Below are positions 11,061 to 23,351 of a stretch of DNA of 64,000 bases, piece after piece. Made by a program: the position numbers and the translations under genes. Position 1 is the first letter of the stretch. Every line of letters begins with the position of its first letter. Origin of the DNA: Geotrypetes seraphini (taxonomy: Eukaryota > Chordata > Amphibia > Gymnophiona > Dermophiidae). The stretch covers positions 462,030,140 through 462,094,139 of the forward strand of contig NC_047084.1 in NCBI RefSeq assembly GCF_902459505.1, read 5' to 3'. The notes under the pieces were generated by a model that worked only from the letters and a program-made list of their open reading frames with translations, was not told the origin of the DNA and searched no databases.

Positions 11061-11437
11061 GTTTGCGCCCTATGTAGCAAGTTTGCTTAGGAGCTGTTAA
11101 TAAAGCATCTGGTAGACATTAGTGCACAATACATTTTAAATCCTGAATGCTATACTAGGTCTGAGGAGGTGTAAAGGCTTCTTAGCACATTTTCCTGCAT
11201 TAATGTGACTGAGGATATCTTGCCTGTTTCTTTCCTTTATTACTATGAGCATAAGGATTTGCAGATTTTTTTTCTGCCTTTCATGAAAGGCATGGTTAAA
11301 AAAAAATCAACAAAAACTTAAGGGAGGTGTGCTGAGAAAAGTAAAATGCAGGACTCTTGGTAAATAGGTGTCGGCAGTAGTCAGATTGTGTGTGCATACT
11401 TCTTACACATATGATGGAATACTATTCTGTTCATAAA
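11061..11437. other. No recognisable feature
   Basis: AT-rich sequence with no assigned repeat. Confidence 0.3.
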
Positions 11438-11439
11438 TA

Positions 11440-12326
11440 CAGGCAGTCCCCAGGTTAAGAACGAGTTCTGTTTTGGTGTTTTTTTTTAACCATTCTTAAG
11501 TTGAATTTGTATGTAACTCGGATCCTGTACAGTATAGTCTATAAAAACATTAAAGAACCAGTCTTAAAAATAAAGTACTGTAGTTTAAATAGAAAGAAAA
11601 GATAGGAGGTTTACACTTACTTTTGTTCTTCATTTGTCCCACTGTTCCCTCCACATCCAAAATTTCTCCCTCCCATCTCTCTTCCCCATGCATCTGTACC
11701 TCATGCCTCTCCCACCACAATGTCAAATATTTCTCTCTCACTCTTATGCTCAACAATTCACCATTTTTAATTTCCCATGTGCAACATCTCTTTCCCTCTC
11801 ACTCAGACACACATGCCCAACAATTCTCCTTTTCTATTCCCTCCCCACCTCAGCATCTTTCCCTCACTCCCTCTATTGTTCCATCCTATGTCCAAGTTCA
11901 TGTTCCTCTCCCTACATTATTCATGCTCCCTCTCTCCTTTCTTCCTTCTTTCCATCCTTTGTCCGAAGTTTGTGCTCCCTCCCTTCTTTCTATGCCTCAA
12001 CACGACCCTGCTTCTCCCTTCCTGCACCAAAATTCTCCCCTTATCCTTCCCTCCATTCTGTGCCACAAATTCGTGCCTCCGTCTTTCTTGTGGGTGTTTA
12101 CCTCCTCTGGCTAGCTCCCTCCTCCCAGCTGCATTTCCTACATGTGGCCTGCAGCTGACCCGGAAGCCTTCCCTCTGATTTCAGAGGGAAGATGTCTGGG
12201 TCAGCTGAGGTCTGCGTGCAGAAGCTGTTGCTCGCAGCTTTGCCAAGAGAAATGCGGCTGGGAGGAGGCAGCTGGCCAGAGGAGGTAAACACCTGCGGGA
12301 GGGAGGCATGAATTTGGGACTGCCTG
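11440..12326. mobile_element. Tigger/pogo-like non-autonomous DNA transposon
   Basis: The ends CAGGCAGTCCCCAGG and GGGACTGCCTG are flanked by TA on both sides (11438-11439 and 12327-12328), the target rule of the Tc1/mariner superfamily. The interior holds a pyrimidine-rich tract (11640-12060) in which repeated ATGCCCAACATTTCTCC-like words create long open frames by bias. The right part is GC-richer, with inverted GCAGCTGACCC/GGGTCAGCTG words. No transposase. Confidence 0.65.
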
Positions 12327-12849
12327 TATATAAATATGACTAAAATGGCATTCCATCGTTCGCAGATGTATGTTCATACAATCCAATCAATGATGATTAC
12401 AGTTTCTCTTGTTTCTGCTTGTGCAGTCCTGTGTGCGTGTTTCTGGTGTTCTCTTCTGTGTTGGTGCACATTTTTGTGTTTGCCTATTTGATAGCTCTTT
12501 GCTTACAACGTTGGAAGCATACCTTTTTTGCATTATGCTTACAATAGGAAATTGTATGCTAAGCTTTAGCACACAGTTCTTAACACAAGGTAACTGCATA
12601 GACCCCACAATCCGCAAATGTTGAAAAAGTCTGTTGAAATATTGAAGCATGATAATGACCACATGCAACTAAAGAAGTGTGTATAGATACATTTTTACAA
12701 CTTCTGGTGCTTATTTATGCTGTGCGATATGCAAGAAGGCAGCCACAGTTTTGGTATGCCATTTGAATTGGATGTGGAGCAAAATCAGGAGGTAAAAAGT
12801 CATGGATTTTGATATGCTTTCTTTCTGTGCTACAACAAAAGTGTTTCCT
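12327..12849. other. No recognisable gene
   Basis: Nothing assignable. Small open frames on both strands show no motif. Confidence 0.3.
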
Positions 12850-15800
12850 TAGCAACAGCAGCAGATGAATCCAGAGACCAATGGGATAGCACACATCTAC
12901 CAGCAGGCAGAGATAGAGAAACTGATGGTGCTCCTATTGGCTGGCACTCCTCTTGTATCTCCAGTATGCTTTATCTCCCAGCAGGTAATGGTTGCTATTC
13001 AACTAGCTCCTGGATTCTGGCTATGACTGGAACATTATTTTCTCCTGTTGAGGACTTCTCTTCAGTGAGCTGACAATTCTATTTCTCCTGTTGAGATTTT
13101 CTCTTCAGTGAGACAGGGATGTCCGGCTGAACGGTGCCGGCTTTAGGGGTTACATCTAGGCCCCCCAGATCCCTGCCTAATCCTCCCTCCAGTGATAGAG
13201 GGACTAACTGGATCTCTATTTTTTTCTTCTTTCCCCCCAAAAAAAGAGACTATTTGCTATTTGTGATTATGCCTTATCAGGGGTGCTCAACCGGTGTCTA
13301 CCGGCATCTGCCAGCCCTGTCGGCCAGGTTGTGAGTATTCCTTTTTTACATTGCATCTGCGGGTTACATTTTCTAGTGGTGTTGGGGCTGTGAGCTTTGT
13401 TTTGCGGTTATCTTGGGCCTACGGGTTTTGTTGTTGGTATTATGATTGTTCTGGAGAACCTGCAGCTGTGCGGTTGCGTGCTTTTCCAAATAGATAAATT
13501 CTTTATGAACCACTAAACTTTGTTGGGCAGTGCAAAATGTGCAGTATGGGGAGATTATATTTTGGCATGTGTAGATGTTTATGTGAAGGGCTCCAGGGTG
13601 TTTTTATTTTTGGAGTCGTTGGTGTTGAGGAGAAGCTTATATGGTGTTGTGTCCACTCCTAGCCGTCACGACCCTGTTTTCGGAATTCCAATCGGTAGGG
13701 TCCAGGTTAGCCATTTGCTTCTTCTTCTCTTCTTTCTTGCACCGCTATACTGGAGTTTTCTCAGGATAGTTCCTTTCTTTCCTCCAAGACTTTCAACTCT
13801 CATCCAGCCTGTTCCCTGACCTACCGTGTGTAGTTCGCGAGGGGTCTGCTAACTCCTTAGATTTTCTGGTGAAGGGGGGTGGATGAGAGAATGTCTGATA
13901 AACTTTGATTCCTCTTCTCCTTTTCTTGATTCTTTCTAAGACTCGCTGTATTTTGGGCTCGCTGTATATTGAGCAGCCGAAGGTGATGTGGGTGCAAGGT
14001 CCCCTTCAGGGCTTCCTGGAACAAGAGACAGTAGTTCCAGTTCCTCCAGAACATGAGAGCGAAGTAAGTTATACAGTTTTCTTCGTAGTGGCCGTGACGG
14101 GGGGATCGGTCGGTCAAGGGCTGAATCTCCTATGGGTCGATTAGTTTCTCAAAGTTAAACTTTTCTGTGAATTAAAAAAAAAATAATTTTGCGATTGGTC
14201 ATTACCACGGGGCATCAGTGGGAGTTCTTGTCAGTGCTCGGTTTCATACATGTCTACTTACCTTTCCCATATGACCATCACGTCACCGGGATATTTGCTG
14301 TGCCATCCTTGGCACAGGCAGGTCAACTTGTCAGTCACAAACGGGTGATTTCTGTTTTATGACCGTCTTTTCTTCAATTCTTTGGATGTGAATCTTAAGA
14401 TTTCCAATGGACTCTCTTCTCCTATGCTACTTTTTGGGATATCAGGGGCTGTTGCTCCCGTAGGAGAGGAATGTGTTTCTTCCCAGAGACCGGGGCGACA
14501 GGTTGCGGTCTCAGGTTTGCCTTCTTCAGTCACCAGGAACTAGAGTATGGGATTCTATGCAGGTTCTGAAATCTATGCTGGTGACTCAACTGGGAACTTC
14601 GGCTTGCTTTCCCATGTGAACGCTACAGCAGTTGATTTTGTTCCAGTGGTTCCCTGTATCTCGAGGCTCCCATTGTAGTATCTAGTGGGATCCTCATGCA
14701 TCGCTCAATGTAATTTGGCGACTCAGCAAGGTTACTCTATTCAGAGGCATGCCTCGGTCTTTGCTGGACTGGCTCACAGTCGCCAAAAATCCCAGGCTGT
14801 CGGGTTGGGGGGCTCAGTGCCTTCAATTCTCAGCGCAAGGAGTCGGTACTCGTTCTTTCTTCTGGACTGCAGAGCGGTCCGGCTACCGTTTCAGGGATCT
14901 CAGACCGTTCTTCTGGAATCACGTTACAGGTCTTTTAGGACAGTTTTATAACGGGGGTATTTCTCTACCAGCGGGATAGTTCGTGATGTACTCAGTTGGC
15001 GAGTGCAGTCATGTTCTACTTCAATGGGTGAAATCTCATCTTACTCTTCAGTCACCGCATCTTTTTACAGGACGGGAAGTGGGTTTCGATTGACTTTCTC
15101 ACCACCTTATCTGAGCATGGCCCGTCTCTAGTTGGTTAACTGATGCAGCGCTGAGTGCGCCTTTCAGCGCTTTAGCAGTCATACATAGTGGTAGTAGTAA
15201 CATCTTCTCCATCCTGGAAATTGGGAACTATTTGCTCAGGCGTTCCAACTCTTTGTATACAGGGGCGATCTCCTGGAACTAGACCTCATGGCCTCGTCTT
15301 GAAATGCTAAGCTTCCTAGCTTCTTCGACAGACGCGGGGACTGGAGGTCAGAGGGGGTAGCAGCGTTGCTTCTTTCTCGTCTCTGGTTTCTCTTTTCTGG
15401 TGTTTTCCCCTAGTTGATAATGGGATGGATTTGCCATCTCAAGCTTGCTTTCAGGGCACAGTAAATGGAGTGTCTCTGGCTTGGCTGCGCCATCCTTGCT
15501 ATGCGGATCTGATGAGTCTTTTGACGGCCGACCTGTTGATGCTCCTGGTATCTCCGGATTTACTCTCTTAGGGTTCGATCCACATAGATATTCATCCTAC
15601 TTTGATGTTACGACCTGGCTTTTGAAAAGTAATGGCTGCCATGTAAGTGTTATGCGAAGCAGGTTTTTTTCTTCTATTCTCCAGGCGATACAGACATTTT
15701 CTCCTGTGGAGGCTTTTCCTTTCTTGGGTATTTCTCAACATTTGCACCCTTCTTGATTGCTATGTTTTATTTTCTTTCTTTTGTGGCGCAAGCGTATTGC

Positions 15801-16130
15801 CAGGGGCTTGGCGTTCATTTCCCTTCAGATTCAAGTGACAATCTTAGTGTTCCAAGGGCTGGGTATCTCGTTCTTCGCTTACTTTTCAGCTTCATGTAAT
15901 TCTGTTCCTACAAGGAGTACAGTATCTTCGTGTTCCTCTTCAGAGTTCAGTCTTAGGGTACTTCTTCGCAGTTGCATGAAGGATTCGTTTCAACCTTGTC
16001 TTTTGATATTCTAACAGGCTGTGACGTTCAACACGGTGTTCCTTGTGGTCATGGCTTCAGCTCAACGGTTTTCTGAGTTGCTGGCCTTGTAAGGCGGGGA
16101 TTCTTATTTCTGATTTGCAAATTCTGGGGT
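12850..16130 (+). mobile_element. Ancient DIRS-type retroelement fossil
   Basis: The left part resembles a DIRS leader (GATGAATCCAGAGACCAATG). Translated scraps in order recall the DIRS reverse transcriptase end (about 14440-14670), the RNase H core (LSGWGAQCLQFSAQGVGTRS, about 14790), the connecting domain (about 15240-15400), and the start of the tyrosine recombinase (about 16021-16090, VFLVVMASAQRFSELLAL). It is heavily broken, probably by dozens of lesions, and has no intact terminus. It belongs to a different lineage from the copy at 34753 and is much older. Confidence 0.7.
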
Positions 16131-16170
16131 GTCGGTTCGGGCGGTACCTCCTGCCGGCGATCAAGAGTTT

Positions 16171-16191
16171 CGGGGGGGGGGGGGGGGGGGC
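16171..16191 (+). repeat. Guanine homopolymer
   Basis: A run of about 20 G residues, which could form a quadruplex or be a sequencing hot spot. Confidence 0.8.
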
Positions 16192-16432
16192 GGTGTTCCG
16201 GCAGGAGGGGTTGGGCACCCTCCTGCCGGTGATCGGACAGGCGGCCGCTATACTTATCCCTTGCCGCGATAAGTGTAGTACCCGCGTCCGCTCTAACCCG
16301 ATTCTCTAACCGGCGTCTGTAACATGGACGTTGGTTACAGAATCGGGGTTAGTGTAGGCCCGATTCTGTATAGGACACCTCTCCCAGGCATCCTATACAG
16401 AATCAGGGCCTTAGAGTCCAAATGATATACAG

Positions 16433-17670
16433 TACTTGAATTAAATGCAAAATTGGAACAAATTAGTTGTTAAGAGATAATATGCTGGCTCTTAAACCAA
16501 AGCAAAGCAATGTTAATTCCTTGGAAAGATGACCTTACACAAAAAAGTCCTATTATGATTGATAATTCTACCATTCAATCTGTCAATTCAGTTAAAATTC
16601 TAGGCGTCATTCTAGATCACAAATTGACCTATCATGATAAGATTAGCTCAACTGTTAAAAATTGCTTTTTTAAAATTAAAAATGATTAGATCTCTAGCAA
16701 AAGTACTGGCATCCCTCAATGTATTAATGCATTCTCTGGTCATCTCTAAATTGGAGTATTACAATGCTTTGTTTATACAATTACTTGCTCCAAAAAGAAA
16801 TAAGATGTTTACAAATTATTCAGAACACAGCAATAAAAGTTATTACTAATTCAAAAAAGTTTGATTATGTCACACTCCTTTTAAAAAGTGCCCACTGGCA
16901 CTTATAACCTATAAATTAGCGCTTCTGACCTTTAAAATCCGGCAAACACAACAACCTATCTTTCTTGACAGACTGCTGTTGCCTTATGCTCCTTCATGAA
17001 CACTTAGATCTGCAGAACAAAATTTCTTAATTCCATCATTGAAAATCATAGGGCTCATTTTACGAAGCTGCGTTAGTGGTTTAACATGCGTAATAGTGCG
17101 CGCTAATTTACCGGCCACGGTAGCTGCTACCGCCTCCTCTTGAGAAGGCGGTAGTTTTTCAGCTAGCGCGGGGGTTAGCGCGCATTAAAAAGGTACGTGC
17201 GATAAAGCCACTAACGCGGCTTCATAAAAGGAGCCCATAAATACAAGAAGAGTGGCAATTTTCTCCATTATAGCTCCACGCATTTGGAATCAGCTAACAT
17301 TTTTCTTAAGAGAAGAAAGATAGATAAATTTAAAATTGCTCTTAAAACATTCCTATTTAATGATGCTTTTTAGAATTAAATTCAGAATTGGTTGTAACTA
17401 TCCATTAACAGGGTTATATAGATAGACTCTTTAAAATACCAGAAACTATCCTTATAAGGCTAAAAAAAAAAAAACCCTCCCCTCCCTTAGTATGTTTACC
17501 TCGAATGTTTCTTTACTTTTAAAATTGTAGTTCTCCCCCGTCTGTCCTTGGGTTTCTTGTAAGTCAGTATTAACACTAGTATTGTTTTTATGCCTTCTTT
17601 GTAAATATTATTTTTAATGTAAATCGCCTAGAAATTATATGTGTTTAATCAAATTTTTAATAAAACTTGG
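16433..17670 (+). mobile_element. L2-type LINE, 3' half
   Basis: The coding part gives KILGVILDHKLTYHDKIS, KIKMIRSLAKVLASLNVL and SKLEYYNALFIQL, matching L2 ORF2 C-terminal motifs (LGV.LD..L.., LDYCNAL). It ends in an AT-rich 3' UTR with AAATCGCCTAGAAATTATA and AATTTTTAATAAAACTT. The reverse complement of this module occurs at 41915, so both belong to one family. A MITE (17051-17236) interrupts it. 5'-truncated and frame-broken. Confidence 0.7.
17051..17236. mobile_element. Palindromic MITE, ATA duplication
   Basis: GGGCTCATTTTACGAAGC pairs with GCTTCATAAAAGGAGCCC, flanked by ATA (17048-17050 and 17237-17239). Same family as 2032-2207. It splits an L2 copy and so is younger than it. Confidence 0.75.
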
Positions 17671-18524
17671 AAGCATCAAGGGCCCAGGCAGCAACGCAGA
17701 AAGCTGGCTCCTGCCCGTGCTGATACATGCTGGACCACCAGGCTATAGGTGTTTTTATAAGGTGGGGCGGGGGTGTTTTAAAAAGGTATGACAGGGAGGG
17801 GGGGTTAAAAGGTATGGGGATTTAAAAAGGTACTGGGGGGACAGGGTGCCAAGCCTGGCAGGGAGGGGGAACAGGGCGCTAAGCATGGCAGGGAGGGGGG
17901 ACAGGTTGCAGAACCTGGCAAGGAGTGTGGGGTTGGGTGCAGAGCCTGGCATGGAGTGAGGGGGGCTGGGTGCAGAGCCTGGGTTAAGAATGTTGTTTTT
18001 TTTTTTTTTTCTTGTTTTCCTCCTCTAAATCTAGGGTGCTTCTTATGGTCAGGTGCATCTTATGGAGCGAAAAATACGATAAGTGATTTGGCCAGAGTCA
18101 CAAGAGCTACAGTGGGAATCAAACTCTGCTCCTCAGTTCATGAAACTAACCATCAGACTACTTCCCATTACAAATACTGTTTAGGGTGGGTTTTCAGACT
18201 AATAAAAACATGTATTTCAAAGAATGTTTGAGTTAATTTGCAACTCTGGAAAGATTAGCAATATGGGTAATGCTCTAGGTGAGATAAGGTAATCAGCAGT
18301 AGACTGTGCTTAGGAGTGGTGCTTCGGTGTCAGGAGTGATTTTCAGACAGAGGGAAGGAGGGATAGGAGCTCAGCAAAACTGTCACCTTTGTACAAGAGA
18401 GCTAAACATAAGGAACCCTCATGCGCAAGAGAGGTTTTCTTGTTGAAATAAAATTTACAATTTTTCTTTCCTTTTTTTGCCAGAAATTTTTTATAGAAAA
18501 TTCAAAAATACACAGGCCCTAAAC
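17671..18524. repeat. GC-rich minisatellite and a DNA-transposon scrap
   Basis: About four degenerate units of a 35-40 bp repeat built on GCCTGGCAGGGAGGGGG lie at 17810-17985. Then AGGTGCATCTTATGGAGCGAA (18049-18070) resembles a terminus seen in vertebrate DNA transposons. No gene is visible up to 18524. Confidence 0.45.
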
Positions 18525-19569
18525 CAGGGGTGCCCACACTTTTTTGGCTTGCGAGCTACTTTTAAAATGACCAAGTCAAAATGATCTACCAACAATAAAA
18601 TTTAAAAAAACACAAAGCACACTGTACACAGAGAAAATATTAATTATCATTTATATTCGGGGTGAGGGGGGTTCAAAGAGGTCAAGGCAGATGACTTTAC
18701 AAGTAATAACTATACAAAAATAGACAAATATACCCCTTCCCATTTTACTAAACCACAATAGCAGTTTTTAGCGCAGGGAGCTGCACTGAATGCCCCACGC
18801 TACTCTCGATGTTCATAGGCTCCCTGTGCTAAAATCCGCTACTGTGGTTTAGTTAAAGGGGGCCATAGTGCAAAATATAGACAGCAGATATAAATTATCA
18901 AAATGGACACATTTTGATCACTAAATTTAAAATAAAAATCATTTTTCATACCTTTGTTGTCTGGTGATTTCATGAGTTTCTGGTTGCACTTACTTCTTCT
19001 GACTGTGCATGCAATATTTCTTCCCTTCCTCTTTTCTGCCTCCTGCATGCTTCGTCTCCTCCAGACCTCATTCCATTCCCCAACCAACATCTCTGTCCTT
19101 CCATGAGTCCAACTTTTTCTTCTTCTCTCCCTGCCTGCCCCCTGCCACCCTACACATTCCATTCCCTCCCCCTTTTCCTTCCTCTCTCCCTGCCCCCTCC
19201 CCTTTCTTTCTTTCTGTCTCCCTGCCCCCCTTTCATTCTGTCTCCCTGTTCTGTCTCCCCTTTCTTTCTCCCCAAGCCACCACCGGGGACTGTCGTCTGG
19301 AAACAGGCCCCCAAGCCACCGACGTCTAGGAACAGGCCCCCAAACCGCCGCCAAGTTCTCCCTGTTTCCCGATGCTGGCCCGGAACTTCCTCTCCGACGT
19401 CAGAATTGACGTCTGAGGGGAGGATGGCTTGTCCGGAGCTTCTGAAGTCGCTGCTGGCCTGTTGTGGCGTCGGAGAACAGGGAAAACGAAAGGCAAAGCG
19501 AGTTGCGATAGACTTGTGTTGCCTTTGCGATCGACTGGTTGATCACGATAGACCTTTTGGGCACCCCTG
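18525..19569. mobile_element. Non-autonomous hAT element (CAGGGGTGCCCA family), copy 1
   Basis: Ends CAGGGGTGCCCA and TGGGCACCCCTG. The left interior reads GCGAGCTACTTTTAAAATGA and the right interior GATCGACTGGTTGATC. A palindromic module (18743-18866, TTTTACTAAACCACAATAGC and its complement) is also in the two other copies, so it is part of the family. The right flank is CR1 coding sequence, but the octamers on the two sides do not match, so a rearrangement may have removed one flank. Long frames in the C-rich middle are bias artefacts. Confidence 0.8.
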
Positions 19570-20412
19570 GTGTACATCCTGGGGTGCTGAAGGAACTTAG
19601 GGAAGTTCTGGTAGCTCTGTTGACTGAACATTTCAACGAGTCTCTAGAGTCAGGAGTGGTATCGGAGGATTGGCGAAGGGCAGATGTGATCCCTCTTCAC
19701 AAAAGTGGAAGTAAGGAAGAAGTAGGGAATTACAGGCCGGTAAGTCTGACTTCTGTGGCAAGCAAATTAATGGACACACTTTTTAAACAGAGAATGGTCA
19801 AGTTTCTGGAATCCTGTGGATTACAGGAACGGAGACAACATGGATTCACTAGAGGTAGGTCTTGTCAGACAAATCTGATCAATTTCTTTGACTGGGTGAC
19901 CAGAGAATTGGATAGAGGATGTGCGCTAGATGCGATGTATTTAGGTTTTAGCAAAGCTTTTGACAGTGCTCCACACAGATATCTAACAAAATAAACTGAG
20001 TGCCCTTAGGATGAGTCCCAAAGTGCTGGGCTGGGTCAAGAACTGATTGTTTTGCGCACGATTGTGTCGTGTAGTTGGCATGCATTTGTGTTTACACTTC
20101 ATTGTCTTGTGCTCAAATGTTTGTTCGTATTTGACTGCGTGCATTTGTTTTGCATGGATTAGACTTGCCACCAGGCATAGGATGTAGTTAAGAGTTGATA
20201 GGCTCCGGGTAATGTAAGGAAATACTTTTTTACAGAAAGGGTGGTAGATGCATGGAACAGTCTCCCATAAGATGTGGTGGAGACAGAGTCTGTGTCTGAA
20301 TTCAAAAGGGCCTGGGATAGGCACGTGGGATTTTTCGGAGAGAGAAAGAGATAATGGTTACTGTGGATGGGCAGATTAGATGGGCCATTTGGCCCTTATC
20401 TGCCATCATGTT
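19570..20412 (+). pseudogene. CR1 LINE reverse transcriptase and 3' end, internally disrupted
   Basis: The frame 19575-19994 reads [74 protein letters not shown] and LGFSKAFDSAPHR, the fingers and first palm motifs of CR1 RT (LDFSKAFD carries a catalytic Asp). The polymerase YADD region is absent: about 150 bases of unrelated sequence at 20045-20190 replace it. The 3' UTR follows (ATGGAACAGTCTCCCATAAG) with the CR1 tail CATGTTCCTATGTTT. The 5' end is cut by the hAT copy. Confidence 0.85.
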
Positions 20413-20539
20413 CCTATGTTTTAAGTCAAGCGAATGGGTCCAGGATGGGTTTTCATACTAATCAAAACATGCCAATAACCTGAAAACACACTTTTAAAGC
20501 CTTGCAATATGGATTCCTTACTTACTTCGCTCCCATTCT

Positions 20540-21310
20540 TTGAGCTGTAATACTGGTCACTTTAAACTTTCTAAGAAGCTTCGAAACTGCTCGCATTTCG
20601 CACGCATGAATGCTTTCCTGACCGATGCTGCCTCGCAATTCCTCAGTTCTTTAGTCATTTGTTTTCTGCAGAGCGAAGTTGTTTTTTGGACTCTGTCCAA
20701 ATTGAGTTGCCTTCCCAGTCAGTGTAGTTTTCGCCTTTTAGGTTTTCTTTTCTTTTAATTTTGTTTTAAGTATTTTTTCTTCGGTTCTTTTTTTTTTTTT
20801 AAAGTGAATTTCTTCGTTCTTTTTTGTTTCCTCAGTAGGGCCTTTGAGTCCTTTTCTCTATGGTTTTTCTTCTCGGGGTGCAACCATTGCATTTTTTGAC
20901 TTTGCCGCTGAGATTTTTCCTCATGTCCAGGTCGCCTAGCGAGTTCAAAAAGTGCACTTGTTGCCAGTGGCCCATCTTCATCACTGACCCGCACAGCTCT
21001 TGCATTCAGTGTTCGGGGCCAGAGCATTGAGTAGATACTTAGCATCCACTGTTCTACTTTACAATAATGCTTTCTTAAGGCTTGACGCATCCACCAAGAG
21101 AATCTGTTTCGGCTGACCATGGCCTCTGGCAACAAATTGATGCCATCAGTACCGATATCGATGCCGGACATAGTTCTTGCATCGGGTAAACTTGCTAAGA
21201 AGCTGTCCTCTACCCAACCAGCATCATGCATGCCAAGTGTCAACGCCATCGTTGATCTCCTTCTGTGCAGGCTGTGTCTCCTTTAGGGCATGCGTCTTCA
21301 TCAAGATCAC
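20540..21310 (+). mobile_element. DIRS 5' fragment with gag-like start, fossil
   Basis: A leader with long T-runs is followed by a short coding scrap containing a Cys/His cluster (KKCTCCQWPIFITDPHSSC) that matches the gag N-terminus of the DIRS element at 34753 (KKCQRCARPISLSDPHKWC). Only the 5' region is present. Broken, probably of middle age. Confidence 0.7.
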
Positions 21311-21312
21311 CC

Positions 21313-21444
21313 GCGGGTATCAGCCTTACACAATTTGAGCTGTTGCTTCGCCAGTCTCACCAGCATCCTATAGGAAAAGCAACAGCTCAAATTGTGTAAG
21401 GCAATATGAAAGTCTGGGAGCTCTGAAGAAATGGCTGATACCCG
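21313..21444. repeat. Perfect 25-bp inverted repeat with outer arms
   Basis: The arms at 21324-21348 and 21377-21401 are exact complements (CCTTACACAATTTGAGCTGT...) with a 28-base loop. An outer pair, GCGGGTATCAG at 21313 and CTGATACCCGTG at 21433, is separated from the right arm by a 31-base insert. It is probably a terminal structure of a mobile element, and lies at the right edge of the DIRS fragment. Confidence 0.7.
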
Positions 21445-22104
21445 TGAAACGTTGGCTGCATGTAGGACATCATAAAAGTGTGTATAGTGCCATATTGTAT
21501 GTATGTATGTTTGCAATAGTGCAGGCACTATACACACAAATAAGCTGTAGCCCTGCACTAAACTTAGACATAATTTGTCCTATAAAGACTTTTCCTCTCT
21601 GTTAAATCCTAGCTCAGGTTCATGGTCTAACACCAGCTCTGGCAGGATACACATTTCAAATCTGACATATCTCCATCCCCGCAGCTGCAGCGATGGACCC
21701 CCAGATCCACCATCTCTCCTTTTCTCAACTACCCTTTCATCCAGCATCTCTCCCTCCTTCCCACCACTCCAGGTTCACCAGCTCTCCATTTCTCTTCCCA
21801 ACTACCCTCCTATCCAGTATCTCTATACCCACCCCCCTCCACACAATTCCTTATGTCCAACTTCTCTCCCTTTCTGTTCCTTCCCTCCTTAAATCCCATT
21901 GTCCCTCTTCTCTGTTTTTAGACCCATTATTTCTTCCCCTCCCTCCCCCCCTAGTCCGGTATATGCACATCTTTTTGAACCCTCCTTCCTCCATATACTT
22001 CTACACCAGGGCCCCCCTATCCCTGAAGGCATGCCCCCCCATGTCTAGCATTTGTTCTCTTTTCTTCAAGGGCTTTCTATGCCTCTCTCTATCCTTCCTC
22101 CCTC
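21445..22104. other. No gene; CT-rich tract
   Basis: A short (TATG)n run lies at about 21498. The stretch 21690-22090 is pyrimidine-rich with words like CCAGCATCTCTCCC, resembling the tract in the Tigger-like element at 11640. Open frames reflect the bias. Confidence 0.4.
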
Positions 22105-22340
22105 AACTGACTCGCATGCGAAAACAGGAAGCCAGTGGCATGACTTGAGAAGAGGGGTGATGTGGACAGCTGTATTTTGGGCCAAATGCAATCTTTTCAT
22201 GCTTAAAGTAATACCTGGAAACAGTGAATTGCAATAATGAAGTCTTGTAATCATAGACTATCTTGATCAGATTGTATTGATCCCAAAATGATCTTAATTG
22301 ATGGACCATGCACCACTGATATATAAAAAAAGCATTTGTC
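22105..22340 (-). pseudogene. L2 LINE C-terminal fragment
   Basis: On the minus strand it reads TRLHYCNSLFPG, then LHLAQNTAVHITPLLKSCHWLPV, the LDYCNSL, QN.A and HWLPV motifs of L2 ORF2. Truncated at both ends. Confidence 0.7.
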
Positions 22341-22599
22341 CAAGGCGTGTAATGTGTGCTGGGTTTAGCACGCCTAACCATTCTGAAACGTTATCTCTTT
22401 ATGGTGAAAGGGAAGCAGCATATTTTCCCAAAGTATAGCACTTATCTGAAAGTTGCACTGACTGCTAAAACTGCACAAATTGCTTTGCGCGCTTGTCCAT
22501 TTTCCCATGCGAACCTCAGGAGCCGACTACTGCAAGAGCAGAGACTAATTAGTAAATAGTCATTGGGTTAAAATTAAATTTGAGCGAAAAAGAGACAAC
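22341..22599. other. No recognisable feature
   Basis: No assigned repeat or coding segment. Confidence 0.3.
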
Positions 22600-23200
22600 T
22601 GCCACACGAGAGCAACAAGTCAAAAAAACAGTTCACCATCGTGCGACCCCCCCCCCCCCTCCCTGGGCAACTAGACTCGCGCACCACAAAGCATCCGCCT
22701 GGGTTGCCCTCTTTCGCCATGACAACGTTCTGCCTGCCTCCTCCTGCATCTGATTGGCAGTCGGGTCTCACTTCCTTCCCCCAGCACGCCTTCACCATTG
22801 GACGTTTCCACCATCTGCAGCCTCAGGAGAGGGGCGGTGGGAGGCATAAGGTCATCACTCTCTCCACAGCGGCAGCTGTTGGTGCGTGAAGGAGCCGCAG
22901 CAGGGGCAGGATGACAGGAAGGGAGTGAAAGTGACACTAAGCTCAGCCCCCTGCCACTGCCACCACCATCGCTACGCGTCACGATCTATGTCATCCGACC
23001 TCGTCGGCCTTGTCCTTCACTTCGGCCTGGAGGGTCGCTGTAGGAACGTTTTGCTATGGTATCAGTCATGTTATCCTTGGACAGTGACTCAGTCACCGAA
23101 TCGGGAGACCATTTTTTTTTTTTTAAAGGAATCGATTCGAATCGATTCACCCAAAGTGAGTGAATCGATTCGAATTGTGAATCGGGCAGCACTACTTCCT
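22600..23200. mobile_element. Putative non-autonomous DNA transposon with AATCGATTC palindrome
   Basis: A C-run (22648-22660), GC-rich middle and right end GAATCGGGCAGCACTA. At 23131-23178 the words AATCGATTCGAATCGATTCAC and GTGAATCGATTCGAATT form a stem around a short loop. Related AATCGATTC words occur at 8380-8430. The left end is not resolved. Confidence 0.4.
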
Positions 23201-23351
23201 AATATTAGGTGGTGTGCAAAATGATGTTAAAGTTCAGTCCTGGATTGGAGCATATATGGAGAGTTTAGACAGGACGCCTGAACACACATCAGACCATAGC
23301 ATTCACCTTCACCTACATCATTACACTTGTTTACACTCAAATGAACTTGTT
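23201..23351. other. No recognisable feature
   Basis: Short unique-looking stretch. Confidence 0.3.

Noticed and set aside
11623-12178. Three long frames in the C/T-rich interior of the Tigger-like element
   Set aside because: Frames in all three phases are open because stops are rare in pyrimidine-rich DNA; composition is Ser/Pro/Leu/Phe only.
18839-19354. 171-codon minus-strand frame
   Set aside because: Lies in the purine-rich strand of a hAT copy and has Arg/Lys/Glu/Gly repeats; copy 2 shows a similar unrelated frame.
21430-21450. Possible hammerhead ribozyme core (CTGATACCCGTGAAAC)
   Set aside because: The conserved CTGANGA box is not met (CTGATAC) and stem II cannot form between the two boxes.
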